The position numbers and the translations under genes were made by a program. DNA of 64,000 nucleotides from Mesotaenium endlicherianum. Its lineage: Eukaryota > Streptophyta > Zygnematophyceae > Zygnematales > Mesotaeniaceae. The notes below the pieces were generated by a model. It did not search any database. It had not been told where the DNA came from and saw nothing but the letters and a program-made list of their open reading frames with translations. The stretch covers positions 104,376 through 168,375 of the forward strand of contig WELA01007602.1 in assembly GCA_009602735.1 (NCBI GenBank), read 5' to 3'. Numbering within the stretch: the first letter of the stretch is position 1; every line of letters begins with the position of its first letter. This document shows, one piece after another, positions 9,980-23,563 of this stretch.

Positions 9980-12900
9980 ATGGCGTTAAAACAGACATCT
10001 AGATCGGCACTTGTGGCCTTTGCTCCCATGGCACCAGTCATCGCTGCTGGTTCAATGGCTGCTGCCATAGATTTTGCTTATGATTCCGCCGTTGGAGCTG
10101 AACTCTTTCAGCTTGATTTCAGCAGCCCAGAGATGGAGATGCCACTCCTTGGCTCTGGTCCTGCTAGTGAACGCTTTGGCCGTCTTAGCTGGGGAACTGC
10201 TGGCATGAACAGTAGTGCATACCCACATGGTATAATTGCAGGAGGTCTTGTGGATGGCTCAGTGACTCTCTGGAACCCTGCCCCTGTCATGAGGTATTAA
10301 ACATTGGGATTGAGGCAGGCTCGGCTTGGAAGATGCTGTTGTTAAGCATGCTGAATCGGAGTTTGTTTACCAAAAGCTGAGCTAGTCGAGAATAAGAAGC
10401 GTTCTGCACATCACAAAAAAAAAGGTTTGTTCATCCATACTGGAACATCAAGGAATATGTGGAAAGAGTATCTAAAATACTTGTTCCGTTGTGATATCTC
10501 TTGGACGGGATGCAGTGGGGGTCAAAGGCTTCCTGAAATTGATCAGGAGACTGATGACGACAAGAAGAAGGACTTCAAGAAGAAAGCCCATAAGGGCTCG
10601 GTAAGAACCTCTCATCTTAAGCACTGGTCTCAGGATGTTCAGTTGATAGAGTATGGCCATCGCCAGGCAGGCATATATGGAGCAGCTGTAAGTGTCTCGA
10701 GCTCGTCAAACTTAGTACTGACATCTAACTCGAAAGCGCAACTCATCCTGCGATGACGCTTGGACTGAGATACATGTATATTGAGCAGGTGCGTGGTCTG
10801 GAGTTCAACACATTCAGCCCTAACCTCCTAGCTTCAGGAGCAGGCGATGGCGAGATTCTTATCTGGGATCTAGCCAATCCCACAAAGCCCTCCAAGTTTG
10901 CAGCTCCCAGGGTAAGGCGTCACTCGCAGATATTGAGCTTGATTGACAGGTTATAACGTTCCAGACATAGGCATATTTATCCCGTTCAAATTATATAAAT
11001 TTGCTTGGCACACCGAAGGCCTGGAAAGGTCAATGATGGGACGTGGAATGTAGCGTCAGAGTTCAGATTAGCGCAGCAGCTCAGTAGGGGGGGTCTGTGT
11101 TGGTGACAGGGTGAAGGCAATGCCGGGAACATAACTGCCTTGGCGTGGAACAGCAAGGTGCAGCATGTCCTGGCTTCCACGTCCTCCACGGGTGCAACAG
11201 GTAGTGCCTCCTCGAATTTGGCGCCGGCATCGAATGCAGCTCGCACTCTTTTGCTGCTACAATGAGGGAGGATAAATATGTAGATTTATGAGGAACCCCG
11301 AGCTCCTAAGGCATATGCTCTTACCGGGCGAAATGATTTAATGCACATGTTAATCTTGCCATGAGCTTTTTGATTCATTTCCAAGTGTAACAGATGGATA
11401 CTGGGCACAGTGTTAGTGCATGTGTAAATGCTTGGCAAGGCTTTGGTGGGTTCTGGAAGCACGCCTGGCGATTAAGCATGTGCTACGAGCTTCATGTGTC
11501 TCTTTCTCTTCCTCTTGCTTCCACCTCACACGTCTTCTTGTTTCACCCTGTTGTGCTGGCAGTGGTCATGGACCTAAGAAAGCAAAAGCAAGTCATCAGG
11601 TACCGATTTCTTGACTTCAAATTCTGTAAAAACCCTACAAACTATGCACTAGCACAAATTATTAGCACACTATTTTGTGAGCTCATCATGTTGAGTTGCT
11701 CAACTGCATACTCGTAGCCAATGGGACGTTACCTCCGGAGGTTACTCAGTAGCGGCTCTGAGTTAAACCCAGATCTAGAAACCCGACCCTGAGGCACAGA
11801 GCAGCCTACGTATTGAAGCCTCCCAACGCTTTCCGTTACAACGTGCATCATGCTGGGAGCTGGAAAGTCTGGCGTCACTGGTCAGCGTTCTCCATTAAAA
11901 TGGAGGGTAACTTGTGCCTTGCAACCTGCAGCTTCTCTGGAGCCGGCTCCAAGAGCATCTCGTGTGTGCGCTGGGACCCCGAGTATCAGACGCGCCTGGT
12001 CGTGGCCTCCGACGACGACTCCTCCCCTGCTCTTCAGGTCCAGCTGCTCTTCCTCTTGGCCCCTGAACCCCTTACTTTCTAGCTTAAGTGGAGGAAGCTA
12101 GGGTTGGGCTTGAATTGGGCCTGCACCCACTAGCAGCCCCTTGAGAGCTGGGAGGTGGTCTCCTTTAGCCTTCTCCACTTCACTTTCCCCGACACACCGT
12201 GTTTGGTGTCGGCTGATGAGTGCAAAGTTTGTCGAGGTGGGTGTGGCGGTTTTGCGGTGGCGGGGGAAGCGGGGCTCATCCTGCTCGTGTTCTTCGTATA
12301 TGACCTGGCAGGTGTGGGACTTGCGCAGCGCCATGTGTCCCGTGAAGGAGTTTAAGTCGCACACGAAAGGTACTACTTCAGTCGGAAGCACTGTCTTACC
12401 ACTGCGTGCTCACTTCCCCCTAGTGGCGGGGAGGGACGTCCTTGTGGCCCTTCCAGTACTCACGCACAAAGAGTGTATCAGCCTCTGATTTACAGATGTA
12501 GGAGATTTGCCTGGAGCTCACATGCTCATAGCAGCGCGCCAGTTCGGTACAGCTGCTGCTGTAGTCTCAGCCGCTGTCACGTGCAAGGGCACGTGAGTGT
12601 GACGCTGACGTGACGTGTGTGTGGCGGGGTGCAGGTGTGGTGGCCATGGCGTGGTGCCCGTTTGACAGCGGCCTGCTGGCGTCGTGTGCCAAGGACAACC
12701 GCACGCTGCTGTGGGACACCACCTCCGGGGAGGTACTGCTTGCTGCCACCAACCCTCTGAACTCTCAGTTGCTACTTTTTCCCCCTCCCCTCCATCAGCC
12801 TGGTCTTTTGTTCCCTCGCTGTTTTCTGGCATTAAAATTGGGAGGTAAAGACGGTGTGTTGTGTTCCATGGCAGCCTGCCTGTTAGAGTGGCCGAGGATG

Positions 12901-15900
12901 GCAAGGTCATGCTTTCTCTGCCTTGTCGCGCCTGTCGCCGTGGCTTTGCTGCATACAAGGGGCAGGCTTGGGTGGGGGGAAATGGAGTCGTACAAAACTC
13001 CTCTCCGAGTGAGCTCTGTTTGTTTTTGAAAAGGGATAGACCCCTTTCATATTCCCCCTGCCCCCCTTCTCCTCCCCCATCTGCACACCTGTACATGTAG
13101 TGTCTGCCCTTCCCCTTCTTTTTTGCGTGGGCTCAGCACATGTGACTCTACAGGGTCCTTGGCAACCACAGCTTGACGGAGCCACGTTCAAAAGGCACCG
13201 ATGTAGTGTGGCCATGCTGACGTGCACTGGGGAGGACGGAATATTTTTTGGTGCAGGTGCTCTCTGAGTTGCCCCCAGGCGGGGGCTTCAATGCAGACGT
13301 GCAGTGGTCCCCCTTGGTGCCAGGTGTCATCTCCACGTCCTCCTTCGACGGCAAGATCCGCATCTTCAACGTTGAGGTACTACCACCACCACCATCTTAT
13401 GTCCTTTTTCACACTCCTGCTGCCCCTCAGTGGAGGACACGCAGGCAGGTTCTTTTGCCCCCTCCTATCACCTCGTGCTTCTTGAACCCAGCAGAGGGGC
13501 CCTTTGGGCCTGTGGTGCTGCAGGAGACTCTGCACTCTTTCGTCCGTTCCTTGGTAGGCACTGATTCACGACGTGCATACGTATCTCTTTCTTGCTTTCT
13601 CTGATGGATGGGTTGGGGCAACGGGGGTTGTGTTCACGTGGGGAGGGGGGGGGGGGGGNNNNNNNNNNNNNNNNNNNNNNNNNNNNNNNNNNNNNNNNNN
13701 NNNNNNNNNNNNNNNNNNNNNNNNNNNNNNNNNNNNNNNNNNNNNNNNNNNNNNNNNNNNNNNNNNNNNNNNNNNNNNNNNNNNNNNNNNNNNNNNNNNN
13801 NNNNNNNNNNNNNNNNNNNNNNNNNNNNNNNNNNNNNNNNNNNNNNNNNNNNNNNNNNNNNNNNNNNNNNNNNNNNNNNNNNNNNNNNNNNNNNNNNNNN
13901 NNNNNNNNNNNNNNNNNNNNNNNNNNNNNNNNNNNNNNNNNNNNNNNNNNNNNNNNNNNNNNNNNNNNNNNNNNNNNNNNNNNNNNNNNNNNNNNNNNNN
14001 NNNNNNNNNNNNNNNNNNNNNNNNNNNNNNNNNNNNNNNNNNNNNNNNNNNNNNNNNNNNNNNNNNNNNNNNNNNNNNNNNNNNNNNNNNNNNNNNNNNN
14101 NNGGGGGGGGGTGGGTGTGCAGTCATCGACGAGGCCTGTAGCCGGGGACATTGACTTTGGGGCTGCCATTCAGGGCATTCCAGGTATGTTGTGCTCATCC
14201 CCGCAGGTAGATGTGCACAACTGGAAGGGAAGCGCACATGATCCATTGCCCTGTATGCTCTTCCTGCAATGTACTCTTGCTGCGGGTTTTCTTTTTCATT
14301 CTTTTACACGTGGACAGCCTGTCTATGCAGTATTGTCTACGCGTTGCCTGCTCTCTTCCCCTTCTTCAAATTAAGCAACATAAGGAAAGACAGGTGGTGA
14401 CGTGCGTGGGGACGGGGATGCATGCGTGCAGCTGCCAGCCGAGCGCCAAAGTGGCTCAGGCGCCCCACAGGTGTCAGCTTTGGATTCGGCGGGAAGCTGC
14501 TCTCTTTCTGCCCCAAGGCCGGCGGGCAGGGCTCCGAGGTCAGCCGCAGGACGCTTCACCTTCTTTCACACCCTCTCCTGTCTTGTGACTGCTTGCTTTT
14601 CTCCTCGTTGCTGCTCTCGCCTCCCGCCTGCTTGGGGGGGGGGGGCTGGCAGATTCAGTGAGGCGTGCTTCTGATGTCTTGAGCTGGCTGCTGGTAAGTC
14701 CGGCTGTGGGGATATTATCCCTTGAAGGGAGACGGAGGTAGGTTCAGAACAGAGCATGCACAGACTTGCATGAGACGGCCTTGTGCTCTCTCGGGGGGGG
14801 GGGTAAAAATGATGTTGCATGTGGAGTAAGTCGAAACCACATGTGGAGCCTTTGCTGAAGAAACACGGTGTGATTGTCTGCCCATGCATGTCTCTGCTGT
14901 GGCCTTCAGCGACCCTCAAAAGAAACACATCTAGCAGAAGTGCGAGGTGGAAAGAAGCTGGTGCTTGATGTCTGTCCATCTCTCAAGGCCGCAAATTGTG
15001 CACCAGTATCATGATCGGGGTGCCTTCCCGGAAGCTTATGCTTGTAGTGCTCTGTGTGTCCAGTTAGCCAGTGAGGTTTACTTGGACCAAGGTGATGGAA
15101 CTGCCATTCCAATCTTATTCGCCCTCTCCTCCAACCTTATCTCCTTCCTGATCCCACTCCATGCGAACATGTGACCCCTCCTCTTTCTTTACCCTCAAAG
15201 CCTAGGCCCGTCCGACAAGGACGCAAGGGCCTGTGCTCACTTGTTCTTGGACAAGTGTGCCAGTCCCCTCCTTGGAAGCCCTCCTGCTTAGCTTTGTGCT
15301 CGTTGGTGGGCACTCGGCACCTGTGCTGCCTTTGCGCCTCAGTCCCGGAGGCTGACTTTGCGCACCGTGGGGATCGGTCGTGGCGTGCGGAGAGCCTCCC
15401 TGCAGGTGCGCGTGCACAAGGTGGTGACAGAGGAGGAGCTCGTGGCCAAGTCGGAGGAGTTTGAGGCGGCGGTGGCGTCGCAGGACAAGGCCACGCTCAA
15501 GAGCCTCTGCGACCACAAGGCTGCCACCGTCTCGTGCGTTCGCCTTCGCCTACTCTCTCCCGTTCTCAGACACGCGCTTCTATCCACATCCTCCATCCTC
15601 CTCCTCCTCCGCTAGCGCTGTTAAGCCTTCTATTGCTGAGCCCCTTGGTGTGACACACCCACTCTCACTCCCTCGGCCTCATTTCTTCTCACGCCTGGCG
15701 TGGCCCTTGTCTTGATGGATATGGTGGCCGAATAACCCCACTATCGCCCCAAGAGCCAGGCGCTTAAGGATGAGCGCGGCTGCTTTTTGTCTCTGGGCTG
15801 CTGGCTTTGCTACGTTTCAAATCTTTGCGCTGCAGCAGCTCATTGCAAGTGGCAGGTCCTGTCGTTCTTATGGACTTATGTCCCTCGTCACGTAGTCGCA

Positions 15901-18900
15901 GGTTGTCCCAATATGGGCGGCAAGGGAGGCCACTTGTGTGTACCCCGCGTATATGTACAGAGGATGCCAGCTGACCTTGTGGTGCCCAATGCCATGGCGC
16001 ATGGAGAGAGCATTGACGTACACCTTCTGCCAAGAAAGATCCTGCAACGTCTAGGGGTGCCCGGGGGGAGGAGGGGGGGGGGAAGGGCAATGCTGCTGCT
16101 GTTGCTTGATGGCTTGCCCATCTCTTAAGTTGGCTGAGATACGGAACGGCCTCCACGCTTGCTGTATAGCTGAGACCAGAAAGATACACCATTCCATCCC
16201 ATCAACTCCACTCCGCTCCACTCACACCAGTGCCTGTGACTTGTGACTGTGTCCGTGGATGTGCCTGCAGGAGCAAGGAGGAGAAGGAGACGTGGGCGTT
16301 TCTGGGCATTCTGTTCACGGGCGATGCTCGGCGCGAGGTGCTGGACCACCTGGAGTACGACCCCGTCTCGCAGCCGCCCGCAGACGCCGCTGCTGCTGAC
16401 GGGGCGCTTGCGGAGGAGCTCGCACAGCACCTGGCGGTTGATGACGGCACGGGAACGATGGCAGGTGCAGCTGTAGATGGGGCTGCGCAAGCTGGGGCCC
16501 TGGGCTTGGAGGCAGCTGCGCTGGTGCCAGCTGGTGCCAGCGAGGACTTCTTCGAGTCGCTGCATGGGGTCCCCTCGCCCAAGGGCGATGCTGCAGCCGC
16601 CAATCACGTGCAGCTGGGCGACGGAGCAGCTGAGCAGGGGGCAGAGGAGGAGGAGGAGGAGGAAGAGGAGGAGGAGGAGGGCGATGACGAGGAGGACAGT
16701 GACAGCGACGAGGCCATCCAGCGGGCCATGGTGGTTGGGGACTTTGCGACAGCTGTCCAGCTGTGCCTTGGCGCCAGCAAGTGGTCTGATGCGCTCGTGA
16801 TTGCCGCGATCGGAGGCGCCGATCTGTGGAATGAGACGCAGGCGGCCTACGTGAGGCGCAGCAAGCGTGCCTACATGAAGGTATGCTGCTGCTGCTGCTG
16901 CTGCTTTGCCAGCTTGTCCTCTGACGAGCCTTTTGCCGCACAATGCGTGCCATTTTCTTTGTCTTTGGGACCCATTCCTCTCTCCCCCCCCCTTCCCCCC
17001 CCTCCCCCCCTCCTTTTACAGCCGCGTGGTCATTATGCCTCCAGGCCAGCATGACAGGCATACTCGGCATGGTTCAGACTTGGCCGCACGCTCTTGGCAT
17101 AATCCTGCATGCCCCCCCGTTCCTTCCGCCTGGGTCAGTATGCGAACCGCACTCCTGCCTGCACCTGACCAGCGCCACCGACCCTTCTCTGGGCCCTTCT
17201 ATTATGCACCTTCAAGGTGGGGGGGAAGAAGGGGTGGGGGTCGTTCACGCACTGTCTGCTGACTTCGTCAATTTTGAAACATTTCCACTTTTTGACCTCT
17301 GACTGTGACAGTCTCCCCCCTCCTCTGACACTCTGCAAGCCAAATCTGCAAGCGATGGAGTTGCTGAACGTGCAGTGCTGGTCAGCCGTGAGCACCCCGC
17401 CTGGCTCTCGTGTTGACCCCTGGGGGCGGGCCCTGTGGGCGGCTGCGCAGGTGGTGGAGGGCGTGGTGAAGAACGACATGTCGGGCCTGGTGCACACCCG
17501 CCCCCTGGAGCTGTGGCGCGAGACCCTTGGCCTCCTCTGCACCGTATGCTCCGCTCCTCCTCCTCCTCTGCGTCATCCGCCGCTCCACGCCATGCCCCCT
17601 GCATGCTGTGCTGCGCATGTGCACGTTCCGTCGCAGCTGTTCATACCCCTCCCAGCCCGTGTCAGGCAGTACTGCCACAGTGGTTCACGCATTGGCCGGT
17701 GTGCGCAGTTGGCACTCTTTGACTCTCTGACTGCTTGCTACGTTCTGCGCCCATGGGTGCCTGTGCGTGCGCGCTTGCGTTGGGGGACGGGCTGTGTGCA
17801 TTACTGGATGTGTTTATGGATTGGTGGGTGCCCGGCTGTGCATGCGCGTGTGTATGGGTTCAGTACGCCGAAGCCGACAGCTTTGCGCCGTTGTGCGACG
17901 AGCTGGGGGCCAAGCTGGACTCTGCCGGTGAGCGCCAGGCGGCCATTTTGTGCTACATATGCGCTGGCAACATTGAGCGCGCTGTCGCCATCTGGACTGC
18001 CAGCCTCCCCTCCAGCATTGACCTCACCCCGGTTGACGAGCTCCAGGTCAGCTGCAGCAAGCCACACTTCCCCCGCCGTCTCTCTCTCACTTACTCCCCC
18101 TTGCTTCCCAAGGCTTGAAGCCAAGATTGCTGCACATCCTCGGGGGTTTTCATGTGTATATTTGTAGCACCATCAGCAATCACAGCCACCTCTGTTCACT
18201 CCCTACACGTAGTTTCTGTGTTTGCCCCGCCCTCTTGTGCAGCAGCAGCAGCAGCACTCCCTTGCCTTTACGGAGCAAAAAAACATTTCATTGTGTCTCA
18301 TTTGATGTCCATTCAACATGTAGTGAGCCTCCCAAGCCCGTGTGCTCACCCTCAGGCACTCGGACAACAACACCACCCATGAGTGAGCTGCCAGCTGCAT
18401 CCCCGCTCGCACAGCTGCTGACGTGGCGGGCGGCTCTCTGCCTTGTCGCGGCAGGCTGTGATGGAGAAGACGGTGGTGCTGAGCCTGGGCAAGGGGCAGA
18501 AGGGCGTCACGCCCGCGCTGGCGCACCTCATCGGCAGCTATGCCAGCCTGCTGGCCAACCAGGGCTGCCTCGCCTCCGCGCTGGAGTACCTGTCCCTGGT
18601 GCCCCTGGACGAGTCCGCACCCGACGTGCTCCAGCTGCGCGACCGCATCCAGAGCAGCGGCCAAGGTGGGGCTCGATAAACAGTGGGAGGGTGGGAGGGT
18701 GGGAGGGAGGGAGNCCCGTGAGACGCCCCTGCACCGTAAAACGCTGCTGGATGTGATGGTCGCGCTGTGTGGCGGCATTACCCCCATTCTTTGTGTCGGA
18801 GGATCTCACTGTAATCTCCACAGCTGACTCATTCATGCGAGGGCAGGTTTCCCCGGGGCCTCTGTCTCCGTTAAGCCGTGCCTGAAGTTTGGCTATTCAG

Positions 18901-21704
18901 AGTGACGACGAATTGAGAGCTCACTTCTGTGCCAAACAGCAGGCAATGACAAAAAGGCTCATTCTCGTGCGGCCTTGGTTTTTGGGTGATGTCTTTGTGG
19001 GCCCCCACAGTTGGGGGAGCCAATCAGGCGCAGGCACCAGCACAGCCTGCCTATGAGGTGGCGCCACAGGCCGCACAGCCCAGCTATTCTCTTAGCCAGC
19101 CCGCCAGCAGAGCGCCGGAACAGGCGTCATACTCTGCTGTCGCGCCCACATATGGCTACTCTGGGCCGTCCGCGCCGTCGTACGCCCAGCAGCAGCAGCA
19201 GCAGCAGCAGTCACCTGTCCCCTCCTATGCCAACCAACAGCCGCCAGCTGGCCCTTCTTACGCACCTCCCCAAGCTGCAGCCCCCTTTGTGCCGACTGCA
19301 CCGTCGGTGCCAGCCTACCCCAGCTCTGCCCCGACCGTGCCCTCCTATGGCCATGCTGCCAGCTCAGCTGCTTATCCTTCCCGGCAGGCAGCCCAGAGTG
19401 GGCCCACCCCCACGGGATACCAGGTAATGCCTACCATACTCGTTCACTTTGTGGTGCACACACACGCACGCACTCACTAAGAGACACACACTCACACACA
19501 CGCACATGTACGTTCATACTCTTGGACAGGAAATAGAGTCCTATTGGCGTTCAGGATGTATGCGGGGCTTGGCTTGTGAATTGAAGTTCCCTTAGTTGCT
19601 GCTGCTCCTCCTGCTGCTGTTGCTGCTGCTGGTTCTGACGAGAGGTGTGGAAGTGCGCATGGGTACGCACGTGTGTGTGCGTGTGTTTGTGTGGTTGCGG
19701 CTGCAGTTTGTGCCGACGCCCGTGACTCCGCCAGCAACGCCGCCGTCCCTGCCCTCCTATGCCGCTGTGAGTCAATCGTTGCCGTTGCTGCTCATAGATC
19801 TCCCCCTCCGCTGCGTTAACCTGCTGATGCTATCAGCATCCAGCAGCCTCTCATATCTGTTTCCAAAGTTTTTCAAGCTCAGAGGTGGCCCTCTTTGATA
19901 TTTTCTGCTGGACGATGGTGTGTGGCAATGTTGGGGGGTGGGGAGGGGGAATGAGAGCAGCAAGCGCCCACGATGATGGTGCCCAGCGCGCCGCACCAGG
20001 GCCCGCCCGGCATGATGATGCCAGGTGTCAGCGCGCCGGCCAGCAGCAGCGTGCCAAGGCCGAACTTGTTCCTCCCCGTTGCGCCCCCCCCTATGCAGGC
20101 GCCTCCTCAGAGGCCGCCACCTGGATATGGCCCCACTCCCCCCCATATGCAGCAGCCAGGCGCGCAAGCACCCCCCCCTCCCCTGCAGGCAGGCCCCATG
20201 CAGCCGCAGCAGCAGATGATGATGCAGCAGCCCCCCCCTCTGAACCCCCAGGCCCGCACCATGGCTGCCCCTGTCCCCCGCCCCGCGCAATTCTCCCCCA
20301 TCTCTGCTCCTCCTCCCGTGCTGCAGCAGCCGCCCCCCGCCAGAGCGCCCGCACCTTATCCCATGCATGCTCCGGTGGGCGCGCATCAACAGCCGCAGCC
20401 GCAGCAGCAGCAGAGCGCATTCCGGCAAGCTGCCCCCCCCGCAGCGGCGCCTCCTCCTCCGCCTCCAGCGCCTGCAGCCCCTCCTCCCACCGTCCAGACT
20501 GCCGATACATCCAACGTGGCGGGTGAACGCTCTCCCCCTCCTTACCTTGGCTCCCCTCTGTCCTCCCCCGTCCACCCTACGTGGACAAGAGTGTTGTCTT
20601 GACTAGCATTTCTGGCATCCTCTGACTCCACTATCACGTTTCTGGTCTGTGGCGCTGCAGCATTGCTGCAGGCCAGGTTGGTGAGGAGTGCAAGACTGGG
20701 AGGGCCTTGCCTTGCGGTCCACCTCCTCCTCCTCCTCGTAGCATTGACCAGTCACCGTGTCTCCTGATGGAAGCAGCCCCTTGGCAGGAAGACTGATAAA
20801 CTTGAGCACGATTGTGTGTGGATGTCTGATGAAATTTTCCCTCCTCTGTTTGTCCCTCTTTGCCTATGCCTGCCCGCGCCGAGAGGCGCCATTCTGGTGA
20901 GCCTTGTCCTTAAGTCTGCGAGTTCTTTGGCCTCCTTCTGTTGTGCTGGGTTGTGAGTGTGGGCGCTTTGTTTGTGGGCATCTTCTCCTCTTGTTTTGCG
21001 CAGTGGAGTTGCGACCGGTGGTAGCCACGCTGACAAAGCTGTTCAATGAGACCACGGACCCAAACAAGAAGCGGGAGACTGAGGACGTCTCCCGGAGGTT
21101 CGGCAGCCTGTTTGCGCGCTTGAACGCCAACGACGTGTCCCCCCATGTTACGGGGAAGCTACGGCAGCTCAGTCAGGCTCTGGACGCCGGGGATGTCAAC
21201 TCCGCCCTCCACATACAGGTGGGGACTCCCCTGTAACAGGGACTCTCTTGCTGCTGGTCTTGACCAGTGTGACGCGCTCGTCTCTCTCACTTGTCCTGTG
21301 GCATGGGCCAGTGACTGCCCCACTGCTTGTCAATGCTTCGTTACTGCCTTTTGGGCTTCTCATTGCATTCGTGTGTATTGTGATCGACCTTTGCATATAA
21401 TTCGAGTCAGTATTGTTTGTTCAATGAGAGTTTGCAACGCGCTTTTTCTGCGAACTTGCTCAAGTGATTTGATGCTGTCTTGCTCTAGCTTGCCTGCAGC
21501 ATAATGGGCCACCTTGGTGGCCTGTTTGCGTTTGTGTTGGCTTGGTGCCGCATGTGCTGGACTCTTTGCTGGGCCGTAATTGAGCGTTGCATTACGTCCG
21601 GGCGTTTTGTGCAGCTTGAGTTGACGACGACGGCGTGGGACGAGTGTAGTGTGTGGCTGTCGTCCCTGAAAAAGCTCTTAAAGACTCGCCAGTCCATGGG
21701 ATGA
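9980..21704 (+). CDS. SEC31: SEC31, COPII outer-coat subunit (complete)
   Basis: Twenty-one exons in consistent phase, about 1,254 aa: 9980-10293, 10516-10600, 10789-10911, 11110-11200, 11563-11599, 11932-12037, 12312-12369, 12635-12732, 13257-13376, 14123-14183, 14432-14538, 15406-15533, 16271-16880, 17451-17543, 17864-18046, 18455-18665, 19011-19423, 19707-19766, 19961-20522, 21004-21218 and 21615-21704. Residues 1 to about 345 are a WD40 propeller ([62 protein letters not shown]), followed by [18 protein letters not shown]. Next come an acidic Glu/Asp run (about residue 570), the alpha-solenoid (about 590-810; [33 protein letters not shown]), a Pro/Gln-rich linker (about 810-1155) and the conserved C-terminal domain ([27 protein letters not shown]). 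With SEC13 it forms the outer cage on ER exit sites and stimulates SAR1 GTPase. Codon phase is continuous across the N-gap (13376 to 14123), so the gap is intronic and need not hide an exon. Confidence 0.97.
13659..14102. other. Assembly gap (444 N) flanked by G-runs
   Basis: A run of 444 N lies within a SEC31 intron. It is bounded by a 14-G run on the left (13645-13658) and a 9-G run on the right (14103-14111), suggesting that the assembly stopped at a G-rich homopolymer. Confidence 0.99.
18714..18714. other. Single ambiguous base in G-rich SEC31 intron
   Basis: One N follows a GGGAGGGTGGGAGGGAGGGAG stretch in the intron after the exon ending at 18665. It does not touch coding sequence. It may mark a miscalled base or a contig join. 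Confidence 0.9.
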
Positions 21705-21759
21705 TTTACTTTCTTGGAGGATAAGCTTTCTATGGTTGTCGAGCTTCTGGAGCTTACCA

Positions 21760-23070
21760 TATCCCCGTGAACGTTCCACCTATGTATAACTATAAGTAGT
21801 TGAGAATAAGCTAAAAGGCCTCCTTGTATCAGAGGCGTGAAATTCAGATCACAAGCGCTGCAACGTGCTATGGATGTTGAAGTGGTCATGATTCTCTCTT
21901 TGTCGGCGTCCAGCGTGTGATCTTGAGTAGACAGTGTTCGTCCATTGACTGGTTTGGCTTCGTCCAACTCCATAGGCACAAAAGGTGCACCAATTGCTTT
22001 TTTGGCATATGAACTCATCTTGCCGAAGTCTTCATGACGTCAAATTTGCTCATATACGTTTGCCATGTGATTGGGAGGAAAGACACGCACTAAGTCGGAT
22101 TTTTTTGGTCAAGATTTGTTACCAGTGGACCGCTCCATGGTATTTCATGACGGGTTGCATGCAGGGGTACGAACGCTGACCAAATGCATGTCATGAGGCG
22201 ACCAATGAAATTGCTAACCAATATAACATTTTAGTGTCCAATTACGTGAACAAAATCGCAAAAGTTCATCCACAGTTTAACTTTTTGAAATGGTAATTAA
22301 TTTCCGTCGCCGTTCCTTATAGACGCAGCGGAAACAACTCAGCAATATTAAAGTTGTACTTCCCTTGAGGTAGTGGACAATTCATTCATGTCAAAGACGT
22401 TAAAGCCTCCACACAAGTGAAGTAATGAATTGTATCAGAAGTGGATGATAGAAGCCAAGAATACGTGACCAATTTTTCATGGATGTCAATAAGCGTTGAA
22501 CATCAGACATCTATTGATCATGAACATGCCGGAGGGACGGTTGAAAAACAATGTTGACATCCAGCAATCATTCAAACTTGGTGGTTAGAGCCCGTCAACG
22601 AATTTTGGGAACTATAAAGATTATCAGTAAGAAGACTTATTGTGCAATTTTAATAGCTAGCTGTTTCGGCTTGCTGGCAATTTAAGTGCATAAAAATGTG
22701 AAAACTTATGATAACAAATCTCTGCAATGTTGTCCTATACGGATATGGAGATTGGAAATTCAGAGTGGGTCCAACCAGGTCAATTTGGGATCAGTTCCAT
22801 GGCTCTAATGGGCTGTTTCATGACTTGCACATAATTACAACGTGCACAAAAGAAAATATTGTACTTCAAAGAACGCCATAAGTTTCTTTCTAAAGAAGGT
22901 CTTAAATATTGGTTGAGCTTCATATAAAGGCCACACAGAGCCGAGAAAATAGTGTGCAAACAATAAAAAATACCGCCACCTTATGCTATTGCCACAAAAT
23001 CGAACATACTTGAGTGATGTATGTTGTGATAGTCTCTTTCTCTCCATGTTAATTGCACATTTCAAATGAG
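21760..23070 (-). mobile_element. Possible LTR-retroelement fossil (integrase-like remnant), badly degraded
   Basis: On the minus strand around 22800-23065 there is a short stretch with a cysteine pair and spacing reminiscent of the zinc-binding part of a Gypsy/Ty3-type integrase. A short, weak resemblance to the start of an integrase core follows downstream. The element looks broken many times over, and I see no convincing terminal repeats. Its low GC and heavy decay suggest an old insertion. The resemblance is faint and could be chance. Confidence 0.25.
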
Positions 23071-23512
23071 GCTGGCTGGTAATGAGTAAGGCTTAAGTAC
23101 CTCTAGCCATACTTGTACAAGCAAAATTGTATTACAAGTAAAATTTGAAATTCTACATGTGAAGATTTTTAGATAGAGTTAATGAACTGATGGCAAAATG
23201 TCACTTGATTAACTTTTGAAGATGAAACATTTGAGGTTCGCGATATGAATTGTTGCAAACCAAAAATTTTCACACGTGCCGCGTTTGATCGACACACTTA
23301 AATCTCAGAAAGGCTCTTTCTTGCAAAGCAGCCTTCATTGCAGCAGGAAGTAACTGCTACACTTACCCACCCACCCACCCCTCTAACCCCTCCATTGGGA
23401 GGTGCACGGGTCAGGCCCAAGCCTAAGTTTATGCCAGCACCAGTCACAGCCATGCACAATAGTGTTGTTATGTTATTTGTTTGGTAATATAATGTCTATT
23501 GGCAGTAACCTG

Positions 23513-23563
23513 CGGCGAATACCCGACGGCCAACCCCGGCGAATACCTGGCGGCCAACCCTGA
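23513..23563 (+). repeat. Two-copy direct repeat of about 24 nt
   Basis: GGCGAATACCCGACGGCCAA and GGCGAATACCTGGCGGCCAA occur back to back, differing at two positions. No coding role is evident. Confidence 0.75.

Noticed and set aside
13468-14374. Several frames spanning the 444-N gap
   Set aside because: They consist mostly of unknown residues. Only 14123-14183 is supported, as a SEC31 exon by phase and position.
19772-20575. 267-codon minus-strand frame
   Set aside because: Antisense shadow of the Pro/Gln-rich SEC31 exon 19961-20522; Arg/Gly-rich and without an independent signal.
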